The position numbers and the translations under genes were made by a program. A model generated the notes under the pieces. That model had not been told where the DNA came from and did no database searches. It saw nothing but the letters and a program-made list of their open reading frames with translations. From Loripinus fragilis (lineage: Eukaryota > Mollusca > Bivalvia > Lucinida > Lucinidae), in assembly GCA_964019695.1 (NCBI GenBank), contig OZ026524.1, forward strand, positions 29,676,164 to 29,740,163: a stretch of 64,000 nucleotides of DNA, in the 5' to 3' direction. Each line of letters opens with the position of its first letter. The stretch's first letter is position 1. Below, one piece after another: positions 22,083 through 33,130 of the stretch.

Positions 22083-22200
22083 CTAAAATAGTATGTGAGC
22101 ATGATCAGGAAATACCACAATCACAAACAGCAGACAACCCCATGGCACTGCAAGGAAGAGACACACAACCATCAAGAGACACCAGGAAGACAAACTAATA
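22083..22200 (-). mobile_element. family A 3' tail fragment
   Basis: The terminus (ATAGTATGTGAGCATGATCA) and tail sequence run to GACACCAGGAAGACAAACTA, where similarity stops. Confidence 0.7.
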
Positions 22201-22404
22201 CATCCGTGGATCATCGTGGCTACAGCATGGGATAGAAATGTATAGAACTCCCGTAAAACAAAAATCTGCACCCTGCAGAGCGTGTCTGCATGGTCTGTGG
22301 AAAGAGCGCACAAGAGGTCCGAAGGATCGAATCCACAAAAAGATCAGACATCAACGCCAAAGCATTGCTCGCCAAATATGGGGGCATTAATGTAGAGAGT
22401 GGCG

Positions 22405-22638
22405 TTAGGCTTAAATGAAATATATGTGTGGTTCCTGTTGCCTACCTACCCTAATTTTTTTAACCCTATATACCCTAAACAATAAAATGGTCTTTGGAGA
22501 AAAAATGGGCACTTTTTCAATTTCTGTCACTATTTTCTTTGTTAAATGTTATAACAAAATTTAATAATTTCCCTACCTACCTACCCTGAATTTTCTTGGC
22601 ATGAAACAGGAACCACACATACATTTCATTTAGGCCTT
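22405..22638. mobile_element. M3 MITE, inverted relative to the 16.3-kb copy
   Basis: Ends AGGCTTAAATGAAATATATG and complement of CATACATTTCATTTAGGCCT. The interior AATGGGCACTTTTTCAATTT is the reverse complement of the first copy's interior. Confidence 0.8.
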
Positions 22639-22925
22639 ATGTGTAGAAACTGTTACTCGAAATTACAGAACCTCGATCAAAGATGTAGACTTTTTTATGA
22701 GGGGTGCCAACGAAATGCAAGGATAGTGATACGTGCTAATACTAAAAGAATGATGCGCTCCTCTCCTCTCTCTAGACCATAAAAGAGAATTAACTTCTCA
22801 AAAACACCAACAAAGACACGCAAAACACAACGCAAAACACAATTGTTTAAAGAGAGTGCCACCCCTGAAAGTACCACACCCGAGGAAATTGGCCTTAAAG
22901 TGGATTTTGTTACTGGTAGGATGTG

Positions 22926-23260
22926 TTTCCAGGTTTTAAGTGACCCCAGTTTTTCTTTTTTAAACAGCTTTAAAATGATCTTAGAAGAATGCACACCGCG
23001 TAACTAAAACCTATGGATCCCCGGAGCCCCCCCCCCCTTCCTAAAAATCACAAGTTATTGTGATAGCAATAAGCATTTGGATCCCCCCTTGGATGGACCT
23101 CCCCTGAAAATGTTGGACCCCCTCTGGATCCTTGGGAAAGTATAGTTTTCTCTGCAATAAAACCATTGCCCCCCCCCCCCCTCTGTAAAATAAGCTGAGG
23201 ACTAAAAAACGTCTCAATCTAGACCCCCCCACCTGTCAAAAATTCCTGGATCCGCGCATG
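22926..23260. mobile_element. short dispersed repeat followed by an M5 G/C-run element
   Basis: 22926-23005 repeats the TTTCCAGGTTTTAAGTGACC element. 23012-23258 is M5: it begins near GGATCCCCGGAG, has C runs, and ends TTCCTGGATCCGCGCATG. Confidence 0.6.
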
Positions 23261-23329
23261 TTATTATACATGCTTTAAAGTCATATTACGGGGGTCGCGC
23301 ACATGCGTTCCTTTTTCGCCACGCTCCCT

Positions 23330-23640
23330 AACTGTGAATGATGACCATCCCGCCCCCTCCCCTAAAATATCCACAATTTTATCATAGATCCCATAAAATA
23401 TTTATTCAATCTGAACCCCCTAAAATTATTGAAATTAAAAGTTAGACCCCCTCCTTAAAAAAGGCCCCAGTCCACATAGGCTACGAAATATCAGAGTAAA
23501 CCCCATCCGATCGGAAATCCCCGACACAGGCATGCACGGACCCAGGAAGTGTTGTTAGAGGGAGTCCAATTTATCTTTAACAACTTTTTTATGGTGAGAA
23601 TCCAAATACCTTTCAAGGTGTATCATCATCGGCCAATTTC
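23330..23640. other. C-rich M5-like degraded sequence
   Basis: Repeated phrases of the type CCCCCTAAAATTATTG and a GGCATGCACGGACCCAGGAA end suggest a further, strongly diverged M5 copy. No gene. Confidence 0.4.
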
Positions 23641-25660
23641 AATGGCGTTTCGCTAGCGGCCGAATTAATGGCCCAACATTGAATTCTGGCTTGCCTTTGA
23701 GATTTTCAAGTGGATCCAGACGAGTATTGCTAAATAAATCCTATAGCTTTGTGATTTTGCTGGGCCCGGAGCCCCGGCCCCCTCTGGATCCGCGCATGGA
23801 TAGTTTTCCTCGTAACCTGGCTTATTTAATGAACATGAGACAGAGGAGCCGCGGGTTCGAGCCTCGCAGGCGTCACTGCGTTGTGTCCTTGAGCAAGACA
23901 CATTAATCATAGCTTAGTACCGGTTCAACCCAGAAAGACCCGTCCCTACATAACTGAAAGATTGTTGATGGGACGTAAGAATCAAATCAAACAAATCTCC
24001 TTCGCAATGCTGGCCCAATGTCATGTGCTCCGGAAACATAAACTTCTTTTAACACCAAACACATTATTCAGAATACAGGCACAGAGGATTTTGTAATAAT
24101 ATAGTGGTGTTTAATAATGAGAGAATGGTCGACATTGTTGCGTCGGTTCGATGTTGGTACAAGGTTGGTATGCGGCGACGCCCACATTTCCACCAACTAC
24201 CAACGTGGGCCCAACGTATCTTTGCTATCTGTGTAGTGACCCCAAACACAAAATATGACGTCCGCTGATATTGTTCACGAATTCCAAGCATACTCGCACC
24301 TGGGTGAGAAAGGGGGGGGGGGTATTCTGATATTTTCAAACATACGTAGGCCCGGACCATTTTTGTGGTTAACTTTTTGGTATTTTGTGATGACCCCAAA
24401 AGATATCCACAAAATCTTCATACCCCAAAAAATTTTCATTTTTCTGAAAACCCTCAAAGGTATTGAAATTCAAAATTTTGAACCCCAAAATGGTGTGAGC
24501 CTACGTATGAATGAAAATATTATAGTACCCCCCCCCCCCTCCACCCTCTCCTCGCAGATAGAAACAGGGGCCGGGGGCGTCCAGACTCAAATAACAGAAA
24601 AAAACTCTGATAAGGGTGTTTATTGTTGTTTTTTTTGCAACTATATTATATTTTTTTACGGTTCAAAAGGGTCGAAACATTTATCGGGGGGGGGGGGGGG
24701 GGGGTGCAACTTTTTTTTTTTTTTTTTTTTTTTGGGGGGGGGGGGGGGGGGTTGGGGGGGGGGGGGGTACAAATCCTTATTTCTATAGAAACCTATATAA
24801 CTTGTGATTTTTCGGGGGGGGGGGGGGGGGTCCGGACCACCTATCCCTCTCTGGATTCGCGCATGGGTAAGAAATAAGTAATTGCCCACTTCCCAGTCAC
24901 GGATTGAGTTTTCTGAAAATCTCAGAAGGTTTACCGGCCGGCGCAGTCGGTAACATGTGTTTTTTTTCGGGGATGGGGGGGGGGGGGGGGGGGGCAAATG
25001 CTTATTTCCAACGAAACTTAAAGAACTTGTGATTATTATTTATTTTTATTCATTTATTTATTTTTTTTTTTTGGGGGGGGGGGGTGTCCGGACCACCTAT
25101 CCCCCTCTGGATCCGCACATCGGTTAGAAATAAGTAATTGCCCACTTCCCCGTCACGGATTGAGTTTTGTAGGTGCAAACTGAAAGTCTCATAAGTGTTT
25201 CCCCTGTGAACATTTGAAATTCCAGAAAATAGTTCTACCGGGCCGCGTTGCGTCTGACTAGATGCGGGGTAACTGTATTTTTGTTTATTTTCGGGTGGCG
25301 GGGAATGCTTATTTCTATAGAAACCCATAGAACATGTGATTTTTTAGGGGGATGGGGGGGGGGGGTAGGGTGCGGACCACCTAACCCCCTCTGGATCCAC
25401 GCATCCAGTGTTGGGTTGGAAATGCTTATTTCTATAGGAACCTATAGAACTTGTAACTTTTCAGTTGCCATATTCCTGATAATTGAACAAAATAAACTTT
25501 ATAAAAAAATCCAATCCGCACGTACAATTGGGCCACTTTCGGCCCGCTAACGAACCGCCATCCGCAGGTGACGGTTCGTCGGCGGGTCGATAGTGGCTCG
25601 TGATGGGATGCTAGCTGGGAGCAGTTGTTTAAAAATCGCAAATGCACTTTTTATTCAATA
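23641..25660. repeat. cluster of M5 G-rich elements plus a SINE S1 fragment
   Basis: At least five M5-type segments, with GGATCCGCGCATG or GGATTCGCGCATG ends at about 23800, 24860, 25120 and 25405. They contain G runs of 9-20 and T runs (24660-24770, 24970-24990, 25065-25085). A headless S1 SINE is at 23845-23995. The long ORFs here are glycine/proline low-complexity artefacts of the homopolymers, not genes. Homopolymer lengths may be assembly-uncertain. Confidence 0.6.
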
Positions 25661-25920
25661 CCGCAGATGGACTCAAGACGTCCCAGGTATTTTCCAATAC
25701 TACGTATTTTTCCATTACTACGTCAGTGTATATGCTATAAATAGACGCAATGGCGTTTAGTAGTTACCTGTCTTAATATGCTGACAAGCTATTAAAGGGA
25801 GAGAACCAGTCTAGGTTAAATCTAGCTGGTAGCTACCAGACATGCTCGATTGACTTAATAAAGCTGTAATCTCATTGGTTAATGCATTTAAATGTGTTTG
25901 ATTAGCACTTAAAGTGACAT
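25660..25920. other. dispersed repeat fragment and unidentified sequence
   Basis: GATGGACTCAAGACG through AATAGACGCAATGGCG (25669-25755) recurs at 58090-58140 in shorter form. Nothing else recognised. Confidence 0.4.
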
Positions 25921-26819
25921 AGGGTCGAACATGAAAATTCGGACGGCTATCGGGACATTCGGACAGAGCTGAAGGGAAAATCGGACAGGTGTTTCTTTTT
26001 ACAAAATAAAGCTCTTTAAATGTTTTTATTCTGTCAAAAACAGTTTAACACGTTTCATTTATCATATGAGTAAACTATTGTGGTCTTTTAAGATATCGAT
26101 TTCATTTGCTTCTAAAATCAAGTGCTGAAAAGACAACCAGCATGCAAAGCTACAGAAACTTGTAAACCCGCAGTCAACTCTTGCTCAATTATTGGGGTCC
26201 ATGGTGATGCATTCCAGTCTTTCAATCGCTATACCAACAAGAATCTTAAATAATCTTATCTAAAACGTAGACAGATGCAATGCATTTTATTTACAAACAG
26301 CTGGAAAGGAAAGAAAACTATATGAAAGGGTCAAGAATCATCGTTTTTACGTCGTGTTCAATGGCGTGTCCGAAATTAAATTTCCTGAAGGGAAATACGG
26401 ACACCCATTATTTTATCTTCATTTCGTTTCAAATCTATGTGAATATGCGAAAACAAACTTTCATTTCATAAATTTAACTATCCAAGATACTAGGAAGCAG
26501 AAAGATTTCATTGTGCATCAATATTCAACGATAAAAGATGGAATTTAAAATGGTTGTGACAAGCAACAAAACCATGTGCTCCCTAAACTGTGCGGAGCTG
26601 GAGGTCACCAGACTGGAATGGATATCTAATTGGTCGATTATAATGTGATGTGTTCCATTTTCACTCGTGGGAAGTGGGTACGACGATATTTTGTCTGTAC
26701 AGTTAACCCAAAATAAGACTTTATCAATTGGTCGGGAGTCTAGAGAAGGACGTTATGTCGGGGGAGGTAGAATGGTGTCCGATTTTACATGTCCGTCCGA
26801 AATTCGATGTTTTTACCCT
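25921..26819. mobile_element. ~0.9-kb element with TTCGGAC-type inverted ends
   Basis: The left end AGGGTCGAACATGAAAATTC then GGACGG, and the complement of the right end AGGGTAAAAACATCGAATTT then CGGACGG, match imperfectly. A further CGGACA phrase follows at each end. Interior ORFs (26280-26548, 26667-26885) match nothing I know and are probably not transposase. The element at 63790-64000 has related ends. Confidence 0.6.
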
Positions 26820-27414
26820 AATCAGTGTATGCTTAGTGTGAACACGGGTCATACTAAATACCGCAAGGCGCACAAGTTACCCTGAGGTAGTGACCTCTGT
26901 GTTGACTCATCTATCAAAGTTTACCCCAAGTGCTTACCAAAACTACATGCAAAGACAATTTCATGGAAAGAGTCATTAAGAATATTCACTCGGTGTTGAT
27001 TTTAGGAAATTAATTTCGCGCAAACACAAACATAAATACCGCCCTATATACGGTGAATAGGACTGTGCATTTTTTACTCACATAAAAAAAAGGCAGTGGC
27101 TAGAGGTACGGATCCGTGTATACCCCTAGCCTGGGAGGCTAGGGATACGGATCCGTACCCCTAGCCTGGGAGGCTAGAGGTACGGACCCGTACCCCTAGT
27201 ATATTCTACCATGTCAGGCTACAGGTACAGACATATAACCCTGATGAGAAAGTCTAAATGATCATGATGATAAGTGTTAGAAAATACCTTGTTGTTGTGC
27301 TATGAAATACCAATCCAGTAAGTCGCCATTTGCAATGTGGGATAACTCTGTATAGTAAATATAAAAACGAAACACGAATTCGGAATTGAGACAAGTGGCG
27401 CGGGATTTATGTTT

Positions 27415-27422
27415 TGTTGTTG

Positions 27423-27480
<58 letters not shown>

Positions 27481-27503
27481 TACATGTATTATTATTATTA
27501 TTA
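27415..27503. repeat. TTA trinucleotide microsatellite
   Basis: About 20 TTA/ATT units with one ACTACATGTA interruption near the end. It mirrors the ATA array at 28925-28971 on the opposite arm. Confidence 0.9.
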
Positions 27504-27775
27504 AATCAAATTAAAACTTAGTATTCATTATTTGTTTTTGCTGTTTTCACTTTCGGTTTGTGTCATTGACTCATTAGCGAGGGTGCGAACAACATTCTGT
27601 GATTAATTGGTCGGCATAACGCACCACAAAGACATCTTTAAACTTAAAAGAACAAATTACAATGATTGGCTGAATGTTTTAATGCCAAACCTCAAAGACA
27701 TCAGAAGAACTCAAGAACGTCCTTAATTAGTTTTGATATAATGCATAAATCATCTATTATATTTTTAGATAAACA

Positions 27776-28055
27776 TTTTTGGTGCACAAAAGAGTCTTCA
27801 CGATGGGACGGTTCTTTTGAGCACAAAAAACTTACGTCAAAACTGATAGAAATTACAATTTTACACACCACCACAGGGCTCCAGATAAGAGTGTGTATTG
27901 GAAAACTATTTTCTTTATTTCTCATCCAAAACATATGTTGTGGGTACTCAAAAGAACCATCTCAATGAGATGGTTCTTTTGAGCACCCAAACACATGTTT
28001 AAATTGATGGTAAGAAAATAATTACGATTTTTAGCTCATAAAATTTCCTTATCTG
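27776..28055. repeat. M4 hairpin MITEs (one partial, one complete)
   Basis: The complete copy, about 27881-28055, starts TCCAGATAAGAGTGTG and ends TTCCTTATCTGGA, so it has 10-bp inverted ends around the GGTACTCAAAAGAACCATCT hairpin. A partial hairpin lies at 27776-27840, and another at 28350-28400. Confidence 0.75.
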
Positions 28056-28424
28056 GACCTGTGCCACCCGTCTGTCTGTCCGTTCGTCAGTCCGTACAAT
28101 TTTATTATTTGTTTTCGTGCTTAGAAGTAACATAAGTACCTTAAGGATCTAAAAAAATATTAAGTTTGTCCATACGTCTAAAGGTCCTAACAAATAAACT
28201 CAGCCAGCACAAAATGTTGGACCAATATCGGTCCACTAGCAAAACGCCATTCAAATGGCATTTCGTTGGCGGGCCGATCCCTGGCCCGCTTTTTTATGAT
28301 TAGTTGGATATATAATGCGTAGATAAAAGACATTTCAGACATAAAGTTGGTGTTAAAAAGATGCTTTTCGATGAGACGGTTCTTTTGAGCACCCAAAATC
28401 AACGTTAATTTAGAAAGGACAATT

Positions 28425-28552
<128 letters not shown>

Positions 28553-28924
28553 TCTTCCAGCCCATCCATGGGCTAACATGGCAGGTCGACGTAATAAAAA
28601 ACGCTTTTATATTTGTTCTGAAGTTATTGATAGTATCACAGATGCAAATTCTGAATGTTTAGGACGTGGTTTTGGGTGGTTTGGATGTGGTTTGGTCGTG
28701 GTTTGGGGCTAACATGGCAAGTCAACGTAATAAAAATGTTTTTAAATTTCTTCTTCAATTATTGGTACTATCATAAAAAACATATTCTAGGTGTTAAGAA
28801 AGTGGTTTGGGATGGTTTAGAGGTGGTTTGGAGGTGGTTTGTGGTGGTTTGGGTGTTTCCACGGACCCTGACAGGTCGTATCACTTCAAAAAAAAAACCT
28901 TTCGAGGTTAATCTTCCTTTTATA

Positions 28925-28929
28925 GGATG

Positions 28930-28971
<42 letters not shown>
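28925..28971. repeat. ATA trinucleotide microsatellite
   Basis: About 15 units followed by AACAACAAC. It sits at the inner edge of the right foldback arm, at the position equivalent to the TTA array of the left arm. Confidence 0.9.
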
Positions 28972-28975
<4 letters not shown>

Positions 28976-29734
28976 CAACGCAACATAAATCCCTCATCAC
29001 TTGTCCCATTTCCGAAATCGTGTTTCGTTTCTATATTTACTATACAGAGTTATCCCGCATTGCAAATGGCGACTTGCTGGATTTGTATTTAATAACACAA
29101 CAACAAGGTATTTTCGAACACTTATTATCATGATAACTTCTCATCAGAGTTATATGTCTGTACCTGTAGCCTGACATGGTAGAATATACTAGGGGTACGG
29201 GTCCGTACCTCTAGCCTCCCAGGCTAGGGGTACGGATCCGTATCCCTAGCCTCCCAGGCTAGGGGTACGGATCCGTACCTCTAGCCACTGCCTAAAAAAA
29301 AATTAGCCACAGGAACCTGGGTGTGTGTGTGTGGGGGGGGGGGGTATTGTGTTCGTGTCTGAAACAGATATAGCTGTTTTAAGTTATTGTAACTCACTAA
29401 CTTTTGTTAGGCAATGATTTTGAAAGCTTGATTCTGTCTACGCATTACAGCTAAGTGTACCATGCACATTTCCTTTACTGAAAACACAGTCACGAGTCAC
29501 GAAAACACATGTCAGTAGCCGAATTCACGCGACTGTCCGACCATTCCATCATTATTAATAGGTAAATACATTTGAAATGATAACATAGATCGCCTTGCAT
29601 GCTTATACCTTGTCTTGTATGAGTTTGCAGTGCGAGTTCTTTCAACAAACAAGTATTTTGGGTTGTTCTTTCCATGCACTTCAGATTTCTTTGTTCTCGG
29701 GAACACGAGGTAGAAAAAGCTAGGAGAGAGAAAC

Positions 29735-29773
29735 ATGGCGGATCGAGTGGACGTGGATTTCGCGCCACCGTGA
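29735..29773 (+). promoter_or_regulatory. upstream ORF of the MYND gene
   Basis: An ATG in strong context (AAACATGG) opens a 12-codon ORF (MADRVDVDFAPP, then TGA) that ends 16 bases before the main ATG and is in a different frame. If transcription starts upstream of 29735, it would be met first by scanning ribosomes and could lower translation of the main ORF. The transcription start is not known. Confidence 0.5.
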
Positions 29774-29789
29774 TTTTTGGATATTAATA

Positions 29790-30488
29790 ATGGAAGGATT
29801 GCCCAGTGTTATACCGAAATCGATCGTGGAAGTTCTGAACAGGCTGGAGAATGATGAGGACAACCTATTCTCGTGGAAACTCACGCGGAGTCAGGATAAA
29901 TTCTCATTAAATGTCAGTTGCAAACTTCCCGCCAAAACTCCCAACAAAGCCAAGGACGACAACAAGGTAACCGGACGTACTACTGTGAAACCAGTAAAGA
30001 GACGTCGTCGGAAGAAGAATAGATCTCCCTCTGCGTTGGCTCGTTCTAGGAAGAGACACGCGCGGTTCCTGGAAAAGAAGTTAGCTGGAAAACCAGATTT
30101 GGCTTCGCCAGAAGAGGACCAGCAGGATTTGAATAATTCTGTGTGTGTAAAAGAACTGGAAAATACCAGTCTTGCTTGTGGTAGTAACAGGGACCTGGTG
30201 TCATCGGAAAATCCAACACCAAGTCCAGCTACTGATCCCGACCTTCGTGAATTTTTGGACACCTTTGATAGTGACGATAGTGACGACGATAGTGACATTG
30301 ATGTGAGCAGTGTATATAGTGTTTGTTCAAACTGTAAGCATCCAGCCAAAAAAGGAGAAGACCTTAAACGTTGTTCGCGCTGTCATATAACCCGCTACTG
30401 TAGCGTTCAGTGCCAGAAGAAAGATTGGGACTTTCACCGATTTGCTTGTGCGGTTGTGGCCAAGAAGTCGGACACTGTGAAAGCTTGA
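29790..30488 (+). CDS. MYND-type zinc-finger protein, intronless, 232 aa
   Basis: One uninterrupted frame. The N-terminal part (residues about 1-50) contains ENDEDNLFSWKLTRSQDKFS, which I cannot assign. Residues about 70-97 are strongly basic (KRRRRKKNRS and following), suggesting nuclear or nucleic-acid association. An acidic serine/aspartate run follows (DSDDSDDDSDIDVSS, about 154-168). A C-terminal MYND finger (about 175-217) reads C-x2-C-x12-C-x2-C-x4-YC-x3-C-x7-H-x3-C, with all zinc ligands present. MYND domains bind short proline-rich peptides in transcriptional and signalling proteins. The ATG has good context (AATAATGG). AATAAA lies at 30667-30672, about 180 bp after the stop. The gene sits on the same strand inside the acetyltransferase intron. 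Intactness amid decayed repeats suggests function; the lack of introns may mean an old retrocopy. Confidence 0.85.
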   Translation: MEGLPSVIPKSIVEVLNRLENDEDNLFSWKLTRSQDKFSLNVSCKLPAKTPNKAKDDNKVTGRTTVKPVKRRRRKKNRSPSALARSRKRHARFLEKKLAGKPDLASPEEDQQDLNNSVCVKELENTSLACGSNRDLVSSENPTPSPATDPDLREFLDTFDSDDSDDDSDIDVSSVYSVCSNCKHPAKKGEDLKRCSRCHITRYCSVQCQKKDWDFHRFACAVVAKKSDTVKA

Positions 30489-30666
30489 TTCTCTACCACA
30501 AGGACCTGTACATATTTGTTAAACGTTCACAAGTTACCATTTTCAACAGTAGTTTAGATACTTTTATAACACTAACTGACTAATACTTCAATTAAGAGTT
30601 TATTCACTTATGTGAAGTTCTCCAGACAGTGGAGGAATTTACCACCAACAACAACAACAACTAGGC

Positions 30667-30672
30667 AATAAA
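30667..30672 (+). terminator. poly(A) signal AATAAA of the MYND gene
   Basis: First canonical hexamer after the stop codon at 30486-30488. It is the only one I noticed before the AACGTT repeat begins. Confidence 0.5.
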
Positions 30673-30837
30673 AAGTAACGCATAAATGGTTTTGATATTC
30701 CAACAAATTTGTTGTAAATGACAACACATTAAATGCGCAATAATCTAAAGAAAGATTATTACATTGAACATGACATAATTTTGCCAAAAAAACCCACACT
30801 AATCGGAATACGAAACTTCGTAGATAAAGTGACGTAT

Positions 30838-31112
30838 AAATGTTGTAACAAAACGTTTTATAAACGTTGTTAGACGACCTATCGTAAAGAGATAACGATT
30901 TTAACTTATAAAATGTTGCAATGAATCCAAACACTTTGGTTTGACAGCATGTCATACATGCATGTTTTGGTAATGTTGGAAATCAACAACGTTTGCCTGT
31001 GGTTGGTTCCAACACAACTTTTCCACAACGTATTGAAAACGTTATGAATACGTTTACACAACGTTGCGTTGTAACGAAACCTATATACAACCAAACAAAA
31101 ACGTTGTGATAA
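30838..31112. repeat. AACGTT-rich repeat element, second copy
   Basis: AACAAAACGTTTTATAAACG, ATTGAAAACGTTATGAATAC and CAAAAACGTTGTGATAACG recur here. It ends exactly where family A RT sequence begins at about 31113. Confidence 0.7.
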
Positions 31113-31385
31113 CGTTTAAGTTCAGTTGGATATATCTGACCTACCATTTGTTCAAAATAAGGATTATCAATATTAAGTAAGTCATTAGCAGTTAAATAAG
31201 TTTCTGTTATTGAAGTCACCAACGTTAGAACACACTCTTCCAAAACAAATAAGATGAGAAATATATACACCATAAGAAGGGGAGCGAGGAACATCTCCAT
31301 CCAGAAATGGGAAATTTACTATTTCAAAATTAAAATCATCCCGTGTATCATAAATTTTAGAAGAAACTATGCCCATTTGTTATCT
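31113..31385 (-). pseudogene. rearranged family A reverse transcriptase fragment
   Basis: The minus strand encodes GIVSSKIYDTRDDFNFEIVN...DFNNRNLF and then, in the opposite of normal order, NDLLNIDNPYFEQMVGQIYP. In the open copy (33689-34861) the second block precedes the first by about 40 residues. The junction lies around 31185-31190. The piece is therefore permuted, as expected from a head-to-tail or inverted-order insertion. Confidence 0.75.
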
Positions 31386-31424
31386 AGTCATCATAGATGG
31401 AGCAACATGTAAGATAGCCCCTAT

Positions 31425-32080
31425 CATTAGGTGTACCCTTCAAGGCACGTGCTTGGCCCACTTCTCTTCCTGTTGTTCATCAACGACCTGCCTGACAGCG
31501 TTACATTAAAGACCAGACACGAATTTACAGACTCTAGAGAGCTGCATAATACCCTGATAACCTTGCAAGATGGAAAAACATGGGGTATTTTCTTCCACCT
31601 TGACAACTGCAAAATGCTACTAAGAAGCAGACTCTACTCAACTTTATCTACAAATCACAGTCCAGGAACAAGTTGAGTTGTCCACATCCAAATATTTAGG
31701 AGTGAACTTTCAAGCAGCCTCGATTGGAAAGATCACATCGACCTGACAGTAAAGAAAAAAAAATGGTGTTTTGGATTTTCTGAGAAAAAAATGTCCACAA
31801 AATAGTCGTGAAACCAAATCATCTGCCTACGTCAGACTTGTCTGTCCTCACCTGGAATATTGTGCCTGTAATTGGGTTCTCATACAGACCAAACAAAGCA
31901 GAAAGTGGGGATGGTTCAAAGAAGATCAGCTAAGTATTGCATTTATAGATACCACTCACAGATATGCTCCATTATCTAAATTAGGGAGACACAAGAGTTG
32001 AGAAGGACCGCAATTAAGCTTGTAATGGTTCACATGATCTTCAACGACCTAGTGGACAACACGAACAAGAGCAATCCACT
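31425..32080 (+). pseudogene. degraded non-LTR retrotransposon reverse transcriptase
   Basis: The frame around 31446-31500 reads LGPLLFLLFINDLPDSV, the classic box of Jockey/I/CR1-like RTs (normally preceded by G-x-PQG and followed by FADD). Later frames give KYLGVNF, DFLRKK and YVRLVCPHLEYCACNW, typical of the thumb and C-terminal part. Frameshifts and a missing FADD box show it is dead. Confidence 0.75.
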
Positions 32081-32104
32081 CAAGAAGCGGTGACAGTTTC
32101 CCAC

Positions 32105-32335
32105 AAGGAGGGGTCTCTTCAAAGTCAGAAAGAGGGCAAAGATCAGAAAACGATATAATCAAGTACCACACCTGACCCAGGATACCACAGCGGAAAGTAA
32201 CAAAAATACAATAAACATCTCCAACAAGAGCCAAGAGGTCAGCCTTTTCCCAGCAGGTGACCAAAAGGAAGCAATGAACAGACGCAAAAGCACGAGAAAC
32301 ACAAGACACAAAAAACAAGTATGATCTAAATCAGT
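32105..32335 (-). mobile_element. family B 3' tail fragment
   Basis: AAAGATCAGAAAACGATATA, ACCACACCTGACCCAGGATA and AGCCAAGAGGTCAGCC match the 50490-50640 tail in the same orientation. Confidence 0.7.
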
Positions 32336-32339
32336 AGAG

Positions 32340-32735
32340 CTTCTTACCAAGGACCATACCTATGTGAAATTCATTACCAGTCTCAGCTGCTGAGGCCCCT
32401 GACCCCGTCCCCTGACTTTGTACTCTTCTTTAGGCACGGGCTGTCCTCTCTTGCATTCTAAACTGGGTATGGGGCGAGTCTGCAAGAAGAGTCAGATAGT
32501 TGTAAAGCTGACCTGGTTGTACGACCATACCCAGGAGCGATAATTAGAGCCCTATTGATCTATAAGCCAATGAAGAATCAAAGGGCAGGCTGGCAACTTT
32601 TCTTACTTATCCTTTTCTATCTTTCTGTTTTTTCCTATGTTACTTCATTTTACTTAAACGCCACTAGAGACATAATGTTCAAGCTTGAATGACGTCTCTT
32701 AATGAATGGAAACAGAAACGGGAAGGCTGGTTTAA
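32340..32735. other. unidentified non-coding stretch
   Basis: No gene or repeat partner recognised. Confidence 0.35.
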
Positions 32736-32913
32736 TCCTTAAAGCGCAAATTACCCATTTCCCAATTTTCGACAAAATAAGGCATGATATTACAAGAGAA
32801 TGGTCTGCCAGCAGACGATTCTCATGAAATATCATGCCTTACTTGTTATTTTTGAAAAAGCGGCAAAATTTTCAGTCGTCGTCTGCTGCAAATTATAGGT
32901 GGCGCTTTAAGGG
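32736..32913. mobile_element. M2 palindromic MITE with TTAA target duplication
   Basis: Flanked by TTAA on both sides (32732-32735, 32914-32917). Its ends are CCTTAAAGCGC and complement GGCGCTTTAAGG. The core hairpin is GAATGGTCTGCCAGCAGACGATTC. Confidence 0.8.
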
Positions 32914-32969
32914 TTAAGATTCACTTGGTTTGAACCCCAGAAAACCGCTTTTCTAATAAGGCACTTAAC

Positions 32970-33130
32970 CTTTGATTTCTTTTGTTTTGATTGAGGTTTT
33001 ACATCCCAGTCAACAACTATAGTTATGTTCTGACGGTTAGTTCGCATAACCACACTTTTTCCTGAGCATGCTTGACTAATCTACTAACAAACACTTCTTG
33101 CAAATACTTAAGTTTGTAACTGGCAAGAAA
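32970..33130 (-). mobile_element. SINE S2, truncated by the RT element
   Basis: It contains CATCCCAGTCAACAACTATA and CACACTTTTTCCTGAGCATG. The expected remainder of the SINE is cut off where the family A terminus begins. Confidence 0.6.

Noticed and set aside
24255..24997. Several long overlapping ORFs (up to 177 aa) rich in Gly or Pro
   Set aside because: They are produced by G/C and T/A homopolymers of M5 elements; all frames on both strands are open for the same reason.
29891..30349. 152-aa ORF antisense to the MYND gene
   Set aside because: It is a mirror of the biased codon content of the real gene (Ser/Leu runs opposite the acidic and basic tracts); no domain.
31427..31612. Minus-strand ORF overlapping 31431-31676
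   Set aside because: The plus strand here encodes recognisable RT motifs (LGPLLFLLFINDL), so the minus frame is a shadow.
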